Part shown: positions 35,502 to 43,601 of the stretch, piece by piece
How the letters are laid out: every line of letters starts with the position of its first letter
Numbering within the stretch: position 1 is the stretch's first letter
Origin: an uncultured Flavobacteriaceae bacterium
Lineage (GTDB): Bacteria > Bacteroidota > Bacteroidia > Flavobacteriales > Flavobacteriaceae
DNA: 64,000 nucleotides
Reading direction: 5' to 3'
NCBI GenBank assembly: GCA_947494715.1
Contig: CANLWG010000014.1
Location: 119,478 to 183,477, forward strand
Notes under the pieces: generated by a model
Databases searched by the model: none
What the model saw: the letters and a program-made list of their open reading frames with translations, nothing else
Told to the model about the DNA's origin: nothing
Program-made: the position numbers and the translations under genes

Positions 35502-35866
35502 TGAAAGAAATCGTTCAATTTGATTATCGGTTAAACGCCGTACTCGAAGCTTTTGAAGAAGCATTGACCTACAGGGAACTTAGCTATTCCCTAAATGGCC
35601 TTAAGCGATATGGATTTCTGAGCGATACCGAATTATTGTATGCTATTAAAAGAGCCATGGGGATTTGCAATTGCCTTGGGATACCCACGCGAAACCACTT
35701 CAGGTATTTTTTTAAGGTAGATGGCAAGACCAAAGACGTAATAAAACAATGGAAGGCAAGTAAATTGGGTTTTTATCTGGTCTTGTGCAACGGAGCTCCC
35801 AACAATCCTTTTGCGGGTGCTTTACAGATGGAGATGTTACAACATTTTCTTTCAAAATTAGAGTAG
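35501..35866 (+). CDS. Conserved hypothetical protein, 121 aa
   Basis: I do not recognise this family. It is a soluble, charged protein of 121 residues with a helical N-terminal half (YRLNAVLEAFEEALTYREL) and a C-terminal half with CNCLGIP and LVLCNGAPNNPFAGA. Two cysteines in CNC and one in LCN might be redox active, which would suit its coupling to the thioredoxin gene (one-base overlap), but this is inference. No membrane segment or signal peptide. Confidence 0.7.
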   Translation: MKEIVQFDYRLNAVLEAFEEALTYRELSYSLNGLKRYGFLSDTELLYAIKRAMGICNCLGIPTRNHFRYFFKVDGKTKDVIKQWKASKLGFYLVLCNGAPNNPFAGALQMEMLQHFLSKLE

Positions 35867-35871
35867 CTTTG
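35864..35871 (+). promoter_or_regulatory. Candidate -7 element for patatin gene
   Basis: TAGCTTTG matches TAnnTTTG and overlaps the stop of the preceding gene. Start of transcription would be near 35878, about 29 nt before the ATG at 35907. No clear TTG at -33. Confidence 0.4.
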
Positions 35872-35906
35872 CATGCAAAACAAGTGTTTTGGGAACCAAG
35901 TTGCTT

Positions 35907-36671
35907 ATGAATAACGCATCCGTCGGACTGGTACTCTCGGGAGGCGGTGTACGGGGCATGGCACATATAGGGCTTATCCGTGCCATGGAAGAGTTGGGTA
36001 TTTCTGCCCAAATGGTCAGTGGAAGTAGTGTTGGGGCTTTGGTCGGGGCGTTATATGCCAATGGAAATTCAGTCTCGGACATGCTTTCCTTTTTTAAGGA
36101 AACGCCCTTGTTCAAGTACAATTTTTTGACCATCCTTAAACCGGGATTTATTGATACGGATAGATATTTTGAAATTTTTAAAGGATACTTTCCTCAAGAC
36201 ACCTTTAGTTCACTAGAAAAGGACTTATATGTAGTGGCCACTGACCTTCAGAAAGGTGAACAACATTTTTTTTCTGAAGGAGAACTTATACGGCCTTTGC
36301 TGGCATCCGCTGCCTTGCCACCAGTTTTTAGCCCTGTGGAACTTAACGCTAAATTATATGCGGACGGTGGCATAATGAATAATTTTCCTTTGGAACCCAT
36401 ACAGGATAGTACGGATTACGTTATCGCCGTAGTTGGAGAACTCAATAAAAACGCTCTTAAAAATTCCATACAACTTACAGGTAGGGTAACAAGCCTTATG
36501 ATCTACGCTATTAACAAGAAAAAATTACAATCCTGTGATTTGTTGTTAGAATATAAGGAATTGGAAAAAATAGGGGTACTCGATCGTACAGGAATCGAAA
36601 AGGCTTATATAACGGGATATGATATGGCCATGGCAACATTGGCGAGGGAATTGGAACAGGCCCAAAAATAA
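35907..36671 (+). CDS. Patatin-like phospholipase
   Basis: A 254 aa patatin-fold serine lipase. Seen: oxyanion-hole segment LVLSGGGVRGMAHIG, nucleophile elbow GSSVGA (GxSxG) and the catalytic Asp in YADGGIMNNFPL. It resembles RssA/YchK-type cytosolic enzymes that hydrolyse acyl esters of phospholipids. The frame extends to a TTG at 35889, but the ATG at 35907 gives the usual family start before the glycine-rich loop. No signal peptide. Confidence 0.92.
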   Translation: MNNASVGLVLSGGGVRGMAHIGLIRAMEELGISAQMVSGSSVGALVGALYANGNSVSDMLSFFKETPLFKYNFLTILKPGFIDTDRYFEIFKGYFPQDTFSSLEKDLYVVATDLQKGEQHFFSEGELIRPLLASAALPPVFSPVELNAKLYADGGIMNNFPLEPIQDSTDYVIAVVGELNKNALKNSIQLTGRVTSLMIYAINKKKLQSCDLLLEYKELEKIGVLDRTGIEKAYITGYDMAMATLARELEQAQK

Positions 36672-36975
36672 AATAGGTTTGGATTAATAGGATGGACTTA
36701 GTTTCTGTCCGAACCGACTAAATCGTCCATTATGGCAATCTTCAAATTTTCCCAATCTCCGAAAAATAGTTGATACAGCTAAAAGCCCCGATAAATAGCA
36801 CGTAACTGGACAAGGAACCCCAAATAGATTTCATTTACAAACCAAATGGTCTTTTTCGTGACTGCATATATGGTATGAAATCTTTTGCTCAAGAAGGATT
36901 TAACCCCAAAATCTTAACTGGCCTCAACTGCTTTTTGAAGAAATTCCTCCAGAGAAAATAAATTGGCGATTGTTT
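36672..36975. other. 304-nt convergent spacer with a TetR-like half-palindrome
   Basis: Between the patatin gene (plus) and the ferredoxin-reductase gene (minus). It contains ACCGACT-AAAT-CGTCCAT at 36713-36730, similar in geometry to the operator at 30483 but with only four matching positions in the right half. Lying between convergent gene ends, it is not a likely promoter operator. No gene or terminator is convincing. Confidence 0.4.
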
Positions 36976-38025
36976 TTAGACATCGTCGTAATCTATCGTC
37001 AAGGTGGGTGTTGTGGGATGTGCTTGGCAGGTTAGGATAAATCCTTCTTCAATTTCACCGTCCGTAAGAATCTGGTTTTTGACCATTTCTGCCTTCCCTT
37101 CGGTAACCCTTGCGATACAGCTGCTGCATACACCACCTTGACATGAATACGGGGCGTCTATATTTTCTTTAAGAACGGCATCCAAAACGAGGGTTTTCTT
37201 GTTCATTGTTACGGCAAATTCCTCATCTTCAAGAATTACGGTAAGTTGGGTCTGCCCTTCAGCGGTTTCCGGTATTTCATCTAAAATCTCCGTGGTGGTA
37301 AAAAGTTCAAAATGGATTTTATCTTTGGGAATCTCCTTATCCTTGAGCGTATCACTCACAAGATTGATCATAGCTTCGGGCCCACAAAGATAATAGGCAT
37401 CAAAATCAATATTTTTGTGTTTGTTCTTTAATACATAGTTAACGGTGGAGACATCGATGCGTCCGAATAGGGAATCGCTCTCGTGAGTACGACTATTGAT
37501 AAAATAGACAAAAAACCGATTAGTATAATCCAATTGTAGTTTTACCAGATCCGTATAGAACATGGTTTCCTCATACGATCGGTTCCCATAGACCAATACA
37601 AACCGATTCTTGGGATTGCTTTCCAAAACAGTACGAACAATACTCATAATAGGTGTAATACCACTACCGGCGGCAAAGGCAGCAATATTTTTTGGAGTAT
37701 CCGAAGGCTTAAATACAAACCGACCCTCCGGGGGCATAACTTCCAATACTTCCCCTACGGTCAATTTGGTATTTGCATAATCGGAAAACCCTCCCTTGTC
37801 CACTTTTTTTACCCCAATGGTAATAGCGTCCTTTTTTGGTGAGGAACTAATGGAGTAGGCCCTTCGTAGTTCTTGTCCTTTAATTTCCTTTTTGATGGTA
37901 ATATATTGCCCCGAATCAAAATCAAAAGTCTGCAATAAGTCCTTAGGAATTTCTAAGGTAATCGCCACCGCATTAGGGGTTAACGGTTTTATATGTTTTA
38001 CTACCAAAGGATGGAAATTGGCCAT
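36976..38025 (-). CDS. Ferredoxin-NADP reductase with C-terminal 2Fe-2S ferredoxin (PaaE-type)
   Basis: A 349 aa electron-transfer protein. The FAD-binding domain (residues 1-110) has RRAYSISSSP; the NAD(P)-binding domain has GSGITPIMSIVRT and YYLCGPEAM; the C-terminal plant-type ferredoxin has cysteines in YSCQGGVCSSCIARV and a fourth in LTCQAHP. This order is that of the reductase subunit of phenylacetyl-CoA epoxidase and of related hydroxylase reductases. No paa genes are nearby, so the partner is unknown. The ATG at 38025 is preferred over the TTG at 38031. A -7 element lies just upstream. Confidence 0.92.
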   Translation of the reverse strand: MANFHPLVVKHIKPLTPNAVAITLEIPKDLLQTFDFDSGQYITIKKEIKGQELRRAYSISSSPKKDAITIGVKKVDKGGFSDYANTKLTVGEVLEVMPPEGRFVFKPSDTPKNIAAFAAGSGITPIMSIVRTVLESNPKNRFVLVYGNRSYEETMFYTDLVKLQLDYTNRFFVYFINSRTHESDSLFGRIDVSTVNYVLKNKHKNIDFDAYYLCGPEAMINLVSDTLKDKEIPKDKIHFELFTTTEILDEIPETAEGQTQLTVILEDEEFAVTMNKKTLVLDAVLKENIDAPYSCQGGVCSSCIARVTEGKAEMVKNQILTDGEIEEGFILTCQAHPTTPTLTIDYDDV

Positions 38026-38041
38026 ATTCAAAAAATTTGTG

Positions 38042-38049
38042 CAAAATTA
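38042..38049 (-). promoter_or_regulatory. Candidate -7 element for the reductase gene
   Basis: On the minus strand this reads TAATTTTG, matching TAnnTTTG, 17 nt before the ATG at 38025. No clear -33 TTG at the standard distance. Confidence 0.45.
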
Positions 38050-38154
38050 CATAAAGCAATTCCCATTTTGGACCGGAATGTTCAAAAAATAACAACTAAT
38101 TGTAACAAATATGGTCTTTGCTGCACTAACTTGCCGTAAAGAACACTGACCGGA

Positions 38155-39624
38155 ATGTTCAAATACTTCATCAGCCTGCAATGGAAGTCATTTTTTAGGT
38201 CGGCCTCCCTCGGAAAGGGGCTTGCACTAAAGATTTTGATGTTTTTCTTCGGTATTTACATGATAGTTTCGTTAATCTTGGCCGGATCCGGTCTTTTTTT
38301 TCTTTTACAAAAGATTTTTCCCGGAGCGGATCCTTTGCTCAAATTGAGCGAATTTATGCCCTACTGGTTGCTAACTGAACTTTTTATCCGGTACTTTATG
38401 CAAAAGCTTCCTGTAATGGAAGTAAAACCCTTGCTTGCACTGCCTATAAAGAAAAGCACCATCACCCATTACATCCTCGGCAGGTCTGGATTATCGTTCT
38501 ATAATTTTATGGGCCTATTTCTATTCGTTCCCTTTGCCATAGTGCTTTTGGTCCAAGGATATCCATTTCTAAATGTGGGTTTTTGGTTGCTTTCGGTTGT
38601 TTTCCTGGTCCTCATGGTGAACTACATTAATTTCATCATCAATAAAAATGATAAGGCACTCATTATTTTGGCAGTAATACTGATTGCACTCTATACTTTA
38701 GAGTATTTTACCATTCTTCCCATTACAAGCTATGGAGGTAAAATCTTTTATGCGTTTTATGAATATCAATCACTTTTTATAATCCCTCTATCCTTGTCCT
38801 TTTTGGCTTACCTTATTAATTATAGGTTTTTGCGAAAAAAGATTTTTCTGGATGCTTCACTTGGCAAAAAAACCAAAAAGGCTATTACCTCGGATTTGGC
38901 ATGGACCAAACATTTTGGAAGTATCGCACCCTTTTTACAATTGGATTTAAGGATGATATGGCGAAATAAACGTACAAAAACACAGGTATTCCTTTCCTTG
39001 GCCATGATTCTATATGGATTGGTCTTTTATACCATGGATGATTTTGCCCTTACCTCCAGTATGATGGTATTTGCAGGGATTTTTATTACCGGGATTTTTT
39101 TGGCCAATTTTGGCCAGTTTGTTCCAGCTTGGGATAGTGCCTACTATAGTATGCTAATGTCGCAGAACATTCCATTGCGGAAATATTTGGAGTCCAAGGC
39201 AGGATTGATTTCCTTTAGTGTTGTTATAATGTTCCTGCTTTCCATTCCCTATGTGTATTTTGGGTGGCAGGCCTTGGCTATTAATTTCAGTGCCGCACTT
39301 TATAACCTGGGTGTGAATATCCCGGTAATACTACTTTTTGGTTCTTTAAACAAAAAGCGGATCGATTTGGACAAAAGTGCCTTTTCCAACATGCAAGGCA
39401 TGGGAGCTGCCCAGTTTTTGGTAATCATCCCCCTACTGGGACTCCCCGTAGTAGTTTTTGCCCTGCTTAAGTTTCTAACCTCTTTCGAGGTTGGGTTGAT
39501 GGCTATGGCTTCATTGGGTCTGTTGGGCTTTGTTCTCCGTAAAAGGCTTTTGGACGGTATTACGGAATTGTATAGAAAAAAGAAATACGGTATGATAGCC
39601 GGGTTTAAGGAAAAGAATAGTTAG
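38155..39624 (+). CDS. ABC transporter membrane protein, DUF5687 family
   Basis: A 489 aa polytopic protein with about twelve hydrophobic segments. A cytosolic loop after residue ~235 contains ASLGKKTKKAITSDLAWTKH, and a coupling-helix-like FLQLDLRMIWRNKRTKTQ follows. It agrees with the Bacteroidota DUF5687 family, membrane halves of exporters, with the ATPase encoded directly downstream (19 nt). The transported substrate is not evident. The segment GACCGGAATGTTCAAA, covering its start codon, is repeated exactly 77 nt upstream. Confidence 0.82.
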   Translation: MFKYFISLQWKSFFRSASLGKGLALKILMFFFGIYMIVSLILAGSGLFFLLQKIFPGADPLLKLSEFMPYWLLTELFIRYFMQKLPVMEVKPLLALPIKKSTITHYILGRSGLSFYNFMGLFLFVPFAIVLLVQGYPFLNVGFWLLSVVFLVLMVNYINFIINKNDKALIILAVILIALYTLEYFTILPITSYGGKIFYAFYEYQSLFIIPLSLSFLAYLINYRFLRKKIFLDASLGKKTKKAITSDLAWTKHFGSIAPFLQLDLRMIWRNKRTKTQVFLSLAMILYGLVFYTMDDFALTSSMMVFAGIFITGIFLANFGQFVPAWDSAYYSMLMSQNIPLRKYLESKAGLISFSVVIMFLLSIPYVYFGWQALAINFSAALYNLGVNIPVILLFGSLNKKRIDLDKSAFSNMQGMGAAQFLVIIPLLGLPVVVFALLKFLTSFEVGLMAMASLGLLGFVLRKRLLDGITELYRKKKYGMIAGFKEKNS

Positions 39625-39643
39625 GTAATATGATACTTGCACT

Positions 39644-40339
39644 ATGATTACAGTACAAAAACTGACCAAGAGATACAGGAACCAAATCGTTCTAAATTTG
39701 GAACGATTGGAAATTCCCAAAGGGCAAAGTTTTGGGTTGGTCGGTAACAATGGGGCAGGGAAAACCACATTTTTTAGTCTGATACTGGATTTGATAAGGC
39801 CCACTACGGGCTATATTGTAAATAATGATGTACGTGTGGATACAAGTGAAGCATGGAAACCCTTTACCTCTTCATTTATTGATGAAACCTTTCTTATAGG
39901 ATATCTTACGCCCGAGGAATACTTCTATTTTATTGGGGAGCTTCGTAATCGGAATAAGGCCGATGTAGATGCCCTTTTGTCCAAATTCGATAATTTCTTC
40001 CACGGCGAAATTCTGGGACAAAAAAAATACCTGCGGGATTTGTCCAAAGGCAATCAAAAAAAGGCTGGTATCGTGGCCTCATTTATTGGAAACCCTGAAG
40101 TGGTAATATTGGACGAACCCTTTGCCAATCTTGATCCCACTACCCAGATTCGTTTAAAAGGGATTGTTAAGGACCTAACGGACAATACGAATACTACAGT
40201 TTTAATTTCGAGCCACGACCTGATTCATGTCACCGAGGTTTGTGAGCGTATCGTAGTGCTGGACAAGGGCGAAATGGTAAAGGATATCCAAACCTCAACC
40301 GAGACCTTACAGGAATTGGAGCGTTTCTTTGCCACGTAA
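39644..40339 (+). CDS. ABC transporter ATP-binding protein
   Basis: A 231 aa ABC ATPase with Walker A VGNNGAGKTTFF, the Q-loop region after residue 75, the signature LSKGNQKKAGIV (K in the second position as in gliding/multidrug-type ABC-2 ATPases), Walker B VVILDEPFANLDP, and the H-loop SSHDLIH. It pairs with the upstream DUF5687 permease. The short C-terminus lacks extra domains. The pair probably forms a homodimeric ABC-2-type exporter. Confidence 0.94.
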   Translation: MITVQKLTKRYRNQIVLNLERLEIPKGQSFGLVGNNGAGKTTFFSLILDLIRPTTGYIVNNDVRVDTSEAWKPFTSSFIDETFLIGYLTPEEYFYFIGELRNRNKADVDALLSKFDNFFHGEILGQKKYLRDLSKGNQKKAGIVASFIGNPEVVILDEPFANLDPTTQIRLKGIVKDLTDNTNTTVLISSHDLIHVTEVCERIVVLDKGEMVKDIQTSTETLQELERFFAT

Positions 40340-40342
40340 AAG

Positions 40343-40369
40343 GGGCATCTTGTTTAGGACAAGATGCCC
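40343..40369. terminator. Strong hairpin between convergent genes
   Basis: GGGCATCTTGT-TTAGG-ACAAGATGCCC, a perfect 11-bp stem with a 5-nt loop, starting three bases after the ATPase stop and ending 18 nt before the end of the minus-strand NTF2-like gene. It probably blocks transcription from both sides. No long T-run follows, so termination is inferred from position and stem strength. Confidence 0.6.
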
Positions 40370-40387
40370 ATATCACAAACAGTATAA

Positions 40388-40759
40388 TCAACCTAGCATG
40401 GCCGAAGGGTCGTAATGAAAGGACGCCTTTTTGATTTTTCCGTTCTCAACCTGATACATAGAAAGCTCCTCCATGTTTACCCGACCTCCATTTTTGAAAG
40501 TTACATCACTGGTCATTGGGACTACAAAATGGTTGGCGACCACAATTGGGTCTCCCACAGTACCCCCATGCGCTTCTTGAATGTTGCTCGCCCATTCTTG
40601 ATATCCCTTAATAATGTTATCTATTCCTTCTGTTCTTTCATTGGGAACGCCGGGCATTTCTACACTTATGGCATCATCCGCATATAAACCGTAGGCTTCA
40701 TCATACTTGCCTTCCCTACAGAGGCTTACTAATTTGTCTGCAACTTCTTGTGTACTCAT
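40388..40759 (-). CDS. SnoaL/NTF2-like domain protein
   Basis: A 123 aa small alpha+beta-barrel protein of the nuclear-transport-factor-2 fold. The N-terminal helices (VADKLVSLCREGKYDEAYGLY) and later strands VVPMTSDVTFKNGGRVNM and ELSMYQVENGKIKKASFHYDPSA agree with the SnoaL-like group. Such proteins bind small ligands or act as isomerases; no catalytic identity can be assigned. Monocistronic-looking; it ends at the strong hairpin. Confidence 0.85.
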   Translation of the reverse strand: MSTQEVADKLVSLCREGKYDEAYGLYADDAISVEMPGVPNERTEGIDNIIKGYQEWASNIQEAHGGTVGDPIVVANHFVVPMTSDVTFKNGGRVNMEELSMYQVENGKIKKASFHYDPSAMLG

Positions 40760-40795
40760 TTGTTCTTGTTTTATGATTAATAAATAAATTAGGTT

Positions 40796-41509
40796 TTAGT
40801 CAAATGACCGGTTTAAATAGGAATTCAAAGGTTTTATGGCCTCAAAATGGCTCAGAATCTCGTTGGTCAATTCATTTGAACCAAAGAATGGCTCGATCGG
40901 AAATTCTGCAAAGGCATAGAACTGTTTGTTATAAATGTGTTCTGTTTTTTCTGCAGTAGCTATCAGGCTCTTGTCCAAACGTTTTGCTTTTTCACCCTTA
41001 AGCTGGCCAAAGGTATTTTTAAAATCGTGGTATTCAAGAATATTTAGAAAATCATCCGTTTGGGATGCAATATGATTTCTTACCTTTTTCAGTTGAGGGG
41101 TACTTATCATAAAAAGTCCGCCACCGACATGTACATTTTCCGCATCAATACCTAAATAATAACCGGGAAGTTCCGATTTTTTCCCGTTCGGAGAAAACCC
41201 GGCCTTCATAATAAGATTGTAAGGTGATTTATCCTTTGAAAATCGCACATCACGATTAATACGGAACATCGCTTTTTTAGGATCCAATAGAATACGGTCG
41301 TCCCATTTTGCCAATACGGGAAGTATTTCCTCAAGCAAATTAATGAATGGGACTTTTACATCATTTTCATATCGTTTCTTATTGGCGTGAAACCATTCCT
41401 TATGGTTGTTTTTCTGGAGGTCCTTAAAAAAAGAGATATAAGCGGGAGTAATCATTCTTAAATGTTTTGGTTGTTTCTTGTATTCATGACGATCATGTTT
41501 TCGCTTCAT
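40796..41509 (-). CDS. DUF2461 family protein
   Basis: A 237 aa soluble protein. The segment ISFFKDLQKNNHKEWFHANK, then RINRDVRFSKDKSPY and AGFSPNGKK are the marks of the DUF2461 family (conserved in bacteria and fungi, function unknown). The frame begins at a TTG (41515); I take the ATG at 41509, though an internal ATG before ITPAYISFFKD would also fit family lengths. The next minus-strand gene upstream is 29 nt away, so the two may be cotranscribed. Confidence 0.85.
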   Translation of the reverse strand: MKRKHDRHEYKKQPKHLRMITPAYISFFKDLQKNNHKEWFHANKKRYENDVKVPFINLLEEILPVLAKWDDRILLDPKKAMFRINRDVRFSKDKSPYNLIMKAGFSPNGKKSELPGYYLGIDAENVHVGGGLFMISTPQLKKVRNHIASQTDDFLNILEYHDFKNTFGQLKGEKAKRLDKSLIATAEKTEHIYNKQFYAFAEFPIEPFFGSNELTNEILSHFEAIKPLNSYLNRSFD

Positions 41510-41538
41510 GGACAAAACCGCCCTAATAATTTAAAGTA

Positions 41539-41856
41539 TCAACTTTTTTCTTCAATTAGCTTTAGGGCCATCTCGGTAAGATTCTCCCACTTTTGATTTT
41601 CTTCGAAATCTACCTCGTACCAACCTGTTAAAGGTTTCTTGGTTTTAAATGGACTGAATTCTTGCATTTGAACGCCCAGATGATGGATGGGATAGTCCTT
41701 TCCAAACTTGAACACCATTTTATTTTTTCTCGATAAAAAAGCGAATACCTTTTTTTTATGATGAATGGCCGGGGAACTCATCATTTTACCTTCGGTCACA
41801 TCTGTATATTTGGCACAGACCCGATTCCTGATTTCTTTGAACTTTTCAAATTCCAT
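41539..41856 (-). CDS. Conserved hypothetical protein, possible MmcQ/YjbR or TfoX-like fold
   Basis: A small protein of about 105 aa. I start at the ATG at 41856 (MEFEKFKEIRN...), since the longer frame to 41940 adds a hydrophobic 28-residue lead that looks unrelated. Segments MMSSPAIHHKKKVFAFLSRKNKMVF and TGWYEVDF suggest a compact alpha/beta fold similar to YjbR- or TfoX-N-type proteins. No catalytic residues are evident and I do not assign a function. Confidence 0.6.
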   Translation of the reverse strand: MEFEKFKEIRNRVCAKYTDVTEGKMMSSPAIHHKKKVFAFLSRKNKMVFKFGKDYPIHHLGVQMQEFSPFKTKKPLTGWYEVDFEENQKWENLTEMALKLIEEKS

Positions 41857-42220
41857 AGGAATCAAAGCTACAAAAGCATGGATTATGTAGATGAGGTAAA
41901 ATCCGCCACTTTTAGGGTTGATTGTGCCAAGTAGTATCATTACATTTATAGAGTTAAATCAGTGATAATGAAAAGAGTCACTAGAAAAAGTTGATGCAGA
42001 TTAAAGTTTTAATGGTGAAATACACTCGCCCGAATGTAACGGGTAGATCTGAGCCTGTAGAATAAGTAAAGTTTGAACAGTTGAAACGAGCATTAAGAAA
42101 TTTTAATAGTTACTTCACAAAAGGTAATGTTTAAAATTTTTAATGCGAGAACGTAGTGGTTACATACGTTCTCAATTTTTTAATTAGTTTATTTTCAATT
42201 AGGTATAAAAATTTAAACGT
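41857..42220. other. Divergent spacer with terminator-like hairpin and short ORF
   Basis: 364 nt upstream of the GlxA-like regulator. It contains a 17-codon plus-strand ORF at 42012-42065 (starting MVKYTRPN) and, further on, a terminator-like hairpin (see next entry). This layout could be a small RNA, an attenuator leader, or a leftover from a lost gene. Confidence 0.4.
42147..42181 (+). terminator. Intrinsic-terminator-like hairpin upstream of the AraC gene
   Basis: GAGAACGTA / TACGTTCTC form a perfect 9-bp stem with a 9-nt loop, followed after AA by six T. The polarity is plus, yet no plus-strand gene precedes it, and the glxA-like ATG is only 40 nt downstream. Confidence 0.6.
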
Positions 42221-43234
42221 ATGAAACATGTAAGTATTTTAGTGCCTAAGGGCAATGCTATTTTGAGCAATGTGGTAGGAACGTTTAAGGTGCTACTGGC
42301 CACCAACCAGTTTTTAAAGCAAACAGGGGCTCGGGAAGAGGATTTTTTTGAAGTTCATCTGGTTGGTCTGGAAAGAGATCTGTCGTTGTACCATGGATTG
42401 TTCAGCATTCATTGTGATAGTACAATAGACGATATAAAAAGAACAGATTTAATTTTGATTCCTGCACTAAGGCCAGACAAATTGACTGAAGACTTGGACC
42501 AAAATCAAGATTTTGTTCCATGGATATTGGAACAGCGCAACAAACACCAGGCAGAGGTGGCAAGTATGTGTATGGGTGCTTTTGTACTGGCCCGGACTGG
42601 GTTAGTGGATGGCAAGCAATGTGCTACCCATTGGGCAGGGATGGATCTGTTCAAAAAAATGTATCCACAAGTGAATTTGGTCTCAAACAAAGTGGTTACC
42701 GATGAAGACGGGATTTATACCAGCGGAGGGGCATTTTCTTTTTTGAACCTTATGTTGCACTTAATCGAAAAATATTGCGGACGAGGACCGGCAATCTATA
42801 TCTCAAAATTTTTCGAAATCGATTTCGATCGAGAAAACCAAAACCAGTTTGCCATATTCCAAGCCCAGAAGGACCATGAAGATGAGGCCATACGGCAGGC
42901 GCAAAATTATATTGAAGGCAATGTGGCGGAGAGGATTTCGGTTGAACATTTGGCGGAAAAATATGCCATCAGTAGACGTAATTTTGTACGGCGGTTTAAG
43001 AAGGCCACTCAAAATACACCTTTGGAGTATATTCAAAGAGTTAAGATGGAGTGGGCAAAACGAAGTTTTGAATCTACCCAGCATAATGTGAACGAGGTTA
43101 TGTACCAAGTAGGGTACGCCGATCAAAAGGCTTTTCGTACTATTTTCAAAAAGTATGTAGGGCTTTCTCCGGTGGCGTACAAGAATAAGTACAACAGGAG
43201 TGTCTCTGATTTTAGTAGTCCTACAGAGTGGTAA
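42221..43234 (+). CDS. GlxA-family AraC-type transcriptional regulator
   Basis: A 337 aa regulator with an N-terminal DJ-1/PfpI (class I glutamine amidotransferase-like) domain, residues ~1-190, whose nucleophile elbow holds Cys in ASMCMGAFVLA, and a C-terminal AraC DNA-binding domain, residues ~225-325, with two helix-turn-helix motifs (AEKYAISRRNFVRRFKKA and VNEVMYQVGYADQKAFRTIF). Members usually activate catabolic or stress genes in response to small molecules. The regulon is unknown. Its leader has a terminator-like hairpin. Confidence 0.93.
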   Translation: MKHVSILVPKGNAILSNVVGTFKVLLATNQFLKQTGAREEDFFEVHLVGLERDLSLYHGLFSIHCDSTIDDIKRTDLILIPALRPDKLTEDLDQNQDFVPWILEQRNKHQAEVASMCMGAFVLARTGLVDGKQCATHWAGMDLFKKMYPQVNLVSNKVVTDEDGIYTSGGAFSFLNLMLHLIEKYCGRGPAIYISKFFEIDFDRENQNQFAIFQAQKDHEDEAIRQAQNYIEGNVAERISVEHLAEKYAISRRNFVRRFKKATQNTPLEYIQRVKMEWAKRSFESTQHNVNEVMYQVGYADQKAFRTIFKKYVGLSPVAYKNKYNRSVSDFSSPTEW

Positions 43235-43601
43235 AGGACATATTGGCATACGGAGTTCAAAATCTTTTATGGAGAACATTTTTTAAGGAAAAGACTACTT
43301 GGTTCGTTCTGGATTTGGTCTTGATATCGGAAATGTAATTTTCCTCGATATTCTACCATGAATTATCTTTCAGCGGTTCACAAACTCGTTTTATACTATA
43401 CAAACCTATAATTGTACAGACCACTTAGTCTGTATAAATCTCTTCTTTTTGTTCCTGTTAAGGCGTATCCCTTATTTTTCCTAGGTTAGTATAGAAGATT
43501 TATAAACCTAGGCGAGCCCCTTTCTTTTTTACTTTTTATCGACCAACTACATAATAATCCCGTTGTTTTTAAGTTAACCTTATGTAAGTACAATCGGAAT
43601 T
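43235..43601. other. 367-nt spacer with two hairpins upstream of sprE
   Basis: Contains a near-palindrome TACAGACC-ACTT-AGTCTGTA at 43415-43434, with the same 18-bp 7-4-7 geometry as the TetR operator at 30483. It also has an 8-bp stem CCTAGGTT/AACCTAGG (43480-43487 and 43505-43512), followed by a T-rich stretch near 43526. The first or second could terminate the AraC gene; no consensus promoter for sprE is obvious. Confidence 0.45.

Noticed and set aside
36713..36730. ACCGACT-AAAT-CGTCCAT as a real TetR operator
   Set aside because: Only four of seven positions match in the second half and the site lies between convergent genes; kept only as a weak resemblance.
42803..43279. Long minus-strand ORF inside the AraC regulator gene
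   Set aside because: Shadow of the strongly recognisable GlxA/AraC coding frame.
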